From Paenarthrobacter sp. AR 02 (lineage in GTDB: Bacteria > Actinomycetota > Actinomycetes > Actinomycetales > Micrococcaceae), in the NCBI RefSeq assembly GCF_021538675.1, contig NZ_JAJUKH010000003.1:124001-188000 (forward strand): a stretch of 64,000 bases of DNA. The letters run 5' to 3'. Below, piece after piece: positions 61,521 to 64,000 of this stretch (its first letter is position 1; each line of letters opens with the position of its first letter). The notes below the pieces were generated by a model. That model made no database searches. It saw only the letters and a program-made list of their open reading frames with translations, and had not been told where the DNA came from. Both the position numbers and the translations under genes were made by a program.

Positions 61521-61634
61521 AACTGAAATAGGGTACCGGAGTTGGGCCCGGTTCCCCAAAACGGCCTGGATGCGGGCCCGGGAACACGCGCCAACTTCCG
61601 TCCGCAGCCCCACACCGATAGATTCGTAAGCATC

Positions 61635-62648
61635 ATGACTATCTCGCGTGAACAGGAACACGAACCAGGACTCCAAGCCCACGCCTATTGGGTCACCAAG
61701 ACAGGCGACGGCGAAATGCGCACCGAAACGATCGCGGCGCCGAAAGAAGGCGAAGCCCTGGTCAGGACCCTCTACACAGGCGTAAGCCGGGGCACCGAGC
61801 GTGTGGTCCACGAAGGCCGCGTCCCGGAACGGGTGGCTGACCTGATGCAGGCACCGCACCAGGAAGGCGACTTCCCTGGCCCCGTGAAGTACGGCTACCT
61901 GAGCGTCGGCACAGTAGAGCAAGGCCCGGAGGAATGGATCGGCAAAACAGTCTTCAGCCTCCACCCACACCAAGACCTCTACGTTGTTCCCACCAGCAAC
62001 CTCACCGTCATTCCTGAGGATGTCCCGGCCAAGCGCGCCGTTCTCACAGGCATCGTCGAAGTCGCCATTAACGCCCTCTGGGAAGCGGGGCCGCGCCTGG
62101 GTGACCGGGTCGCCGTCGTCGGTGGTGGTTTGGTGGGCGGCGTCCTGGCGACACTCCTGCGGAAGTACCCGCTCGGTCGCCTGCAAATGGTTGACGCGGA
62201 CCCGGAGAAGCAAAAACTCGCGCAAACACTCGGCATCGATTTTGCCCTCCCCGCCAACGCGAAAGACGACAACGACATCGTCTTCCACTGCTCCGCGTCC
62301 AACGAAGGCCTCAAACTGAGCCTCCAACTGGCCGGCGACGACTCGGACGTCATCGAACTCTCCTGGTTCGCGGACAAGGAAGTCACCCTCCCGCTCGGTG
62401 AGGACTTCCACGCCCGCAGGCTCAACATCCGCTCCAGCCAGGTCGGCGCCGTCGCCCTCCCAAGAAGACACCGGCGAACCAACGCACAGCGCCTGCAGGA
62501 AGCGGCGAACCAGTTGAAAGATCCGCTGTTCGACACGTTCCTGACCAGCGAATGCCAGTTCCGGAACCTGCCCGCCACTCTCGCTAAATTATTCGAACAG
62601 CCCGGCGGCTTCTGCCATGTGGTCGCATACCCAAACCCGGAGGATTAA
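61635..62648 (+). CDS. Medium-chain dehydrogenase/reductase-like protein (zinc-binding alcohol dehydrogenase family)
   Basis: A 337-residue protein of the MDR superfamily. The N-terminal GroES-like part contains RTLYTGVSRGTERVVHEGRV, a feature of the BchC-like MDR branch that lacks the catalytic zinc Cys. The Rossmann part has VAVVGGGLVGGVLATLL. It probably oxidises or reduces an alcohol/ketone with NAD(P)H. Start ATG 61635 (MTISREQEHE); the Shine-Dalgarno is weak. The stop is 3 bp before the PTPS-like gene, so the two are co-transcribed and likely modify the same pterin-like or sugar intermediate. Confidence 0.8.
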   Translation: MTISREQEHEPGLQAHAYWVTKTGDGEMRTETIAAPKEGEALVRTLYTGVSRGTERVVHEGRVPERVADLMQAPHQEGDFPGPVKYGYLSVGTVEQGPEEWIGKTVFSLHPHQDLYVVPTSNLTVIPEDVPAKRAVLTGIVEVAINALWEAGPRLGDRVAVVGGGLVGGVLATLLRKYPLGRLQMVDADPEKQKLAQTLGIDFALPANAKDDNDIVFHCSASNEGLKLSLQLAGDDSDVIELSWFADKEVTLPLGEDFHARRLNIRSSQVGAVALPRRHRRTNAQRLQEAANQLKDPLFDTFLTSECQFRNLPATLAKLFEQPGGFCHVVAYPNPED

Positions 62649-62651
62649 TAC

Positions 62652-63050
62652 ATGTTCAGCCTGACCGTCCGACGCCACTTCATGGTCGCCCACAGCCTTC
62701 CCCGCGAAGCCTTCGGCCCGGCGCAAGGTCTTCACGGAGCCACGTTCGTTGCCGAAGTCAGCTTCCGCCGCCCGGACCTCAACGACGACGCGATCGTTCT
62801 GGACATCGGTGCGGCCGGCGGCATCCTGGAAGAAATCCTGGCGGACCTGAACTACAAGAACCTCGACGAACACCCGGCTTTCAAGGGCAAGCTCTCCACC
62901 ACCGAGGCACTCGCGAAGCACATCGCCGACGCCATGGCCGCCCGGATCCAGAACACTGAAGACGGCCCCGCGCTCAGCGGTATCGACGTCGTCCTCCGCG
63001 AAAACCCGGACGCTTGGGCCGGCTATTCGCTGGAGCTCCCGGCCAAGTAG
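62652..63050 (+). CDS. 6-pyruvoyl-tetrahydropterin synthase/QueD-fold protein with altered active site
   Basis: A 132-residue T-fold protein. FMVAHSLP supplies the first zinc-ligand His. The usual C-x3-HGH motif is replaced by AQGLHGATF, so the catalytic Cys and one zinc His are missing. STTEALAKHIADAM (family TSEN-like motif) and LRENPDAWAGYS (conserved Glu) are retained. PTPS/QueD enzymes convert dihydroneopterin triphosphate. This copy may do different chemistry or be regulatory. It is translationally close to the MDR gene (3-bp gap) and abuts the GT4 gene start. Confidence 0.8.
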   Translation: MFSLTVRRHFMVAHSLPREAFGPAQGLHGATFVAEVSFRRPDLNDDAIVLDIGAAGGILEEILADLNYKNLDEHPAFKGKLSTTEALAKHIADAMAARIQNTEDGPALSGIDVVLRENPDAWAGYSLELPAK

Positions 63051-64000
63051 ATGCACGTCCGCTTCCTGGTCCCGGGGAACGTCCGCCACGGCTCCGGTGG
63101 CAACAATTACAACGCCAAACTGGCGGAGCACCTGACCGCCTTGGGCGCGGACGTTGAGACTGTAACGGTCGACGGCGATTGGCCGGTTGGCAGCCCAGCG
63201 GACAGGCAGCGGTTCGCGGAAGCGCTCGACGGCGGTACAACAGTGATTGCCGACGGCCTGCTGGCGAGTGGGGCCCCGGATGAGGTTGCACGCGCAGTGG
63301 GTGATGGAACCAGGGTCTGGATCCTGTCCCACATGGCGTTGGCGGACCACGATTACCTTGAGGCCAAGGCGCTGGCTGCCGCCACGGGGATCATCTGCCC
63401 GAGCGCCCATTCAGTCGCGGAATTGGTGGCCAAGCACGGGGCACTGGATGCGGTGGTGGCGACGCCGGGAGCAGCATCGGCCGGTGCCAGTGCTGGATCC
63501 GTACCGAAGCACATCGTCTCGGTGGCCGCATTGCTTCCCAACAAGAGCCAAACGCTCTTGGTCGAGGCCCTCAGCCAGTTACAAGACCTGGAATGGACCG
63601 CGTCCCTGATCGGCTCCCACGACGCCGACCCGGCGTACGCGGCAAAGGTGAGGGACGCCGTCGAACATCACGGGCTGCAGCACCGCGTTACCTTGACCGG
63701 CGAGCTGACGGGACAGGAACTCGAGGACCAGTGGCACACAGCCGACCTCAGCGTCCTCCTGTCGCAGTCCGAGTCGTTCGGCATGGTGGTGACAGAATCG
63801 ATGGCCCATGGCGTCCCGGTGATTGTCCGGCGGGGGACCGGGGCAGTTGAAGCGCTCGGTGACACAGGAGCGGGCGCGGCGCTGGACCTCAGCGACCCCA
63901 ACAACCTGACAATGACTCTCCGGAACTGGCTGACCGACCCCGCCCTTCAGCAGCGCTGGCGCGGAGCAGCCATCTCAGCCCGTGACAGCCTGCAGAGCTG
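63051..64000 (+). CDS. GT4 family glycosyltransferase, 3' end outside window
   Basis: The ATG at 63051 follows the PTPS-like stop directly, and the frame is open to the window end (about 316 residues). It begins MHVRFLVPGNVRHGSGGNNY, an N-terminal GT-B fold with the glycine-rich acceptor loop. The donor-site segment SESFGMVVTESMAHGVPVIV (E-x7-E) is typical of GT4 retaining transferases using NDP-sugars. Placement with PTPS-like and dehydrogenase genes suggests glycosylation of a pterin-like or related metabolite; the acceptor is unknown. Confidence 0.88.
   Translation, partial: MHVRFLVPGNVRHGSGGNNYNAKLAEHLTALGADVETVTVDGDWPVGSPADRQRFAEALDGGTTVIADGLLASGAPDEVARAVGDGTRVWILSHMALADHDYLEAKALAAATGIICPSAHSVAELVAKHGALDAVVATPGAASAGASAGSVPKHIVSVAALLPNKSQTLLVEALSQLQDLEWTASLIGSHDADPAYAAKVRDAVEHHGLQHRVTLTGELTGQELEDQWHTADLSVLLSQSESFGMVVTESMAHGVPVIVRRGTGAVEALGDTGAGAALDLSDPNNLTMTLRNWLTDPALQQRWRGAAISARDSLQS

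Noticed and set aside
1..64000. CRISPR arrays, insertion sequences, prophage genes, rRNA
   Set aside because: No spaced direct repeats, transposase, integrase or rRNA signature was seen by reading the sequence.

Overview
The window is high-GC actinobacterial chromosome, most like the Arthrobacter/Paenarthrobacter group. Most genes favour C/G-ending codons, several start with GTG, one transcript looks leaderless, there is a DtxR/IdeR-type iron box and an LAXTG sortase signal, and the gene set (actinobacterial Lhr helicase next to a Nei glycosylase, DUF4232 and DUF1684 proteins, FHA-containing FtsK/SpoIIIE ATPase) fits that group. No transposase, integrase or CRISPR array is visible.

0-9 kb: a truncated VOC protein, a YdeI/OmpD-type protein, a complete ferric-iron ABC operon (fbpA-fbpB-fbpC, minus strand) behind an iron box, a GH76 enzyme, an SDR/acyl-CoA dehydrogenase pair and a DUF1684 protein. 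9-13.5 kb: a sortase-anchored adhesin-like protein, an unknown protein, and a divergent sigma factor fused to a zinc anti-sigma-like domain, a membrane helix and an extracellular domain. 13.4-25.6 kb: ppc, a DedA protein, a macro-domain protein that overlaps an amino-acid permease tail to tail, an Lrp regulator, an RluA-type pseudouridine synthase, an ArsR regulator/SRPBCC pair, a TetR/DUF4188 divergent pair and a MocR/YczE divergent pair. 25.6-31 kb: an exopolysaccharide-like locus (GT2 synthase, STAS protein, GH26) facing a secreted GH16-lectin. 31-39.9 kb: nei-lhr, a DUF4232 lipoprotein, ycnI with a membrane partner, and an SRPBCC gene lying between two 56-bp hairpin repeats.

39.9-61.1 kb is the most unusual part. 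A minus-strand operon encodes a large lipoprotein, a periplasmic-binding-like membrane-anchored protein, an FHA-containing EssC/EccC-type ATPase and a Ser/Thr kinase. It diverges from a WXG100 gene and an 1878-residue RHS protein. This looks like a reduced, non-canonical type VII secretion locus with an RHS polymorphic effector. Downstream is an array of small membrane proteins in less GC-rich DNA. It holds two paralogous pairs and a frameshifted remnant of an RHS C-terminal tip, whose stop overlaps the start of the next small membrane gene. That is the arrangement expected of orphan toxin-tip/immunity modules.

61.4-64 kb: tRNA-Ser(CGA), then a plus-strand operon with a medium-chain dehydrogenase-like protein, a 6-pyruvoyl-tetrahydropterin-synthase-fold protein lacking key active-site residues, and a GT4 glycosyltransferase cut by the window end. 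All functional statements come from reading the sequence and from remembered family features; no database search was run.
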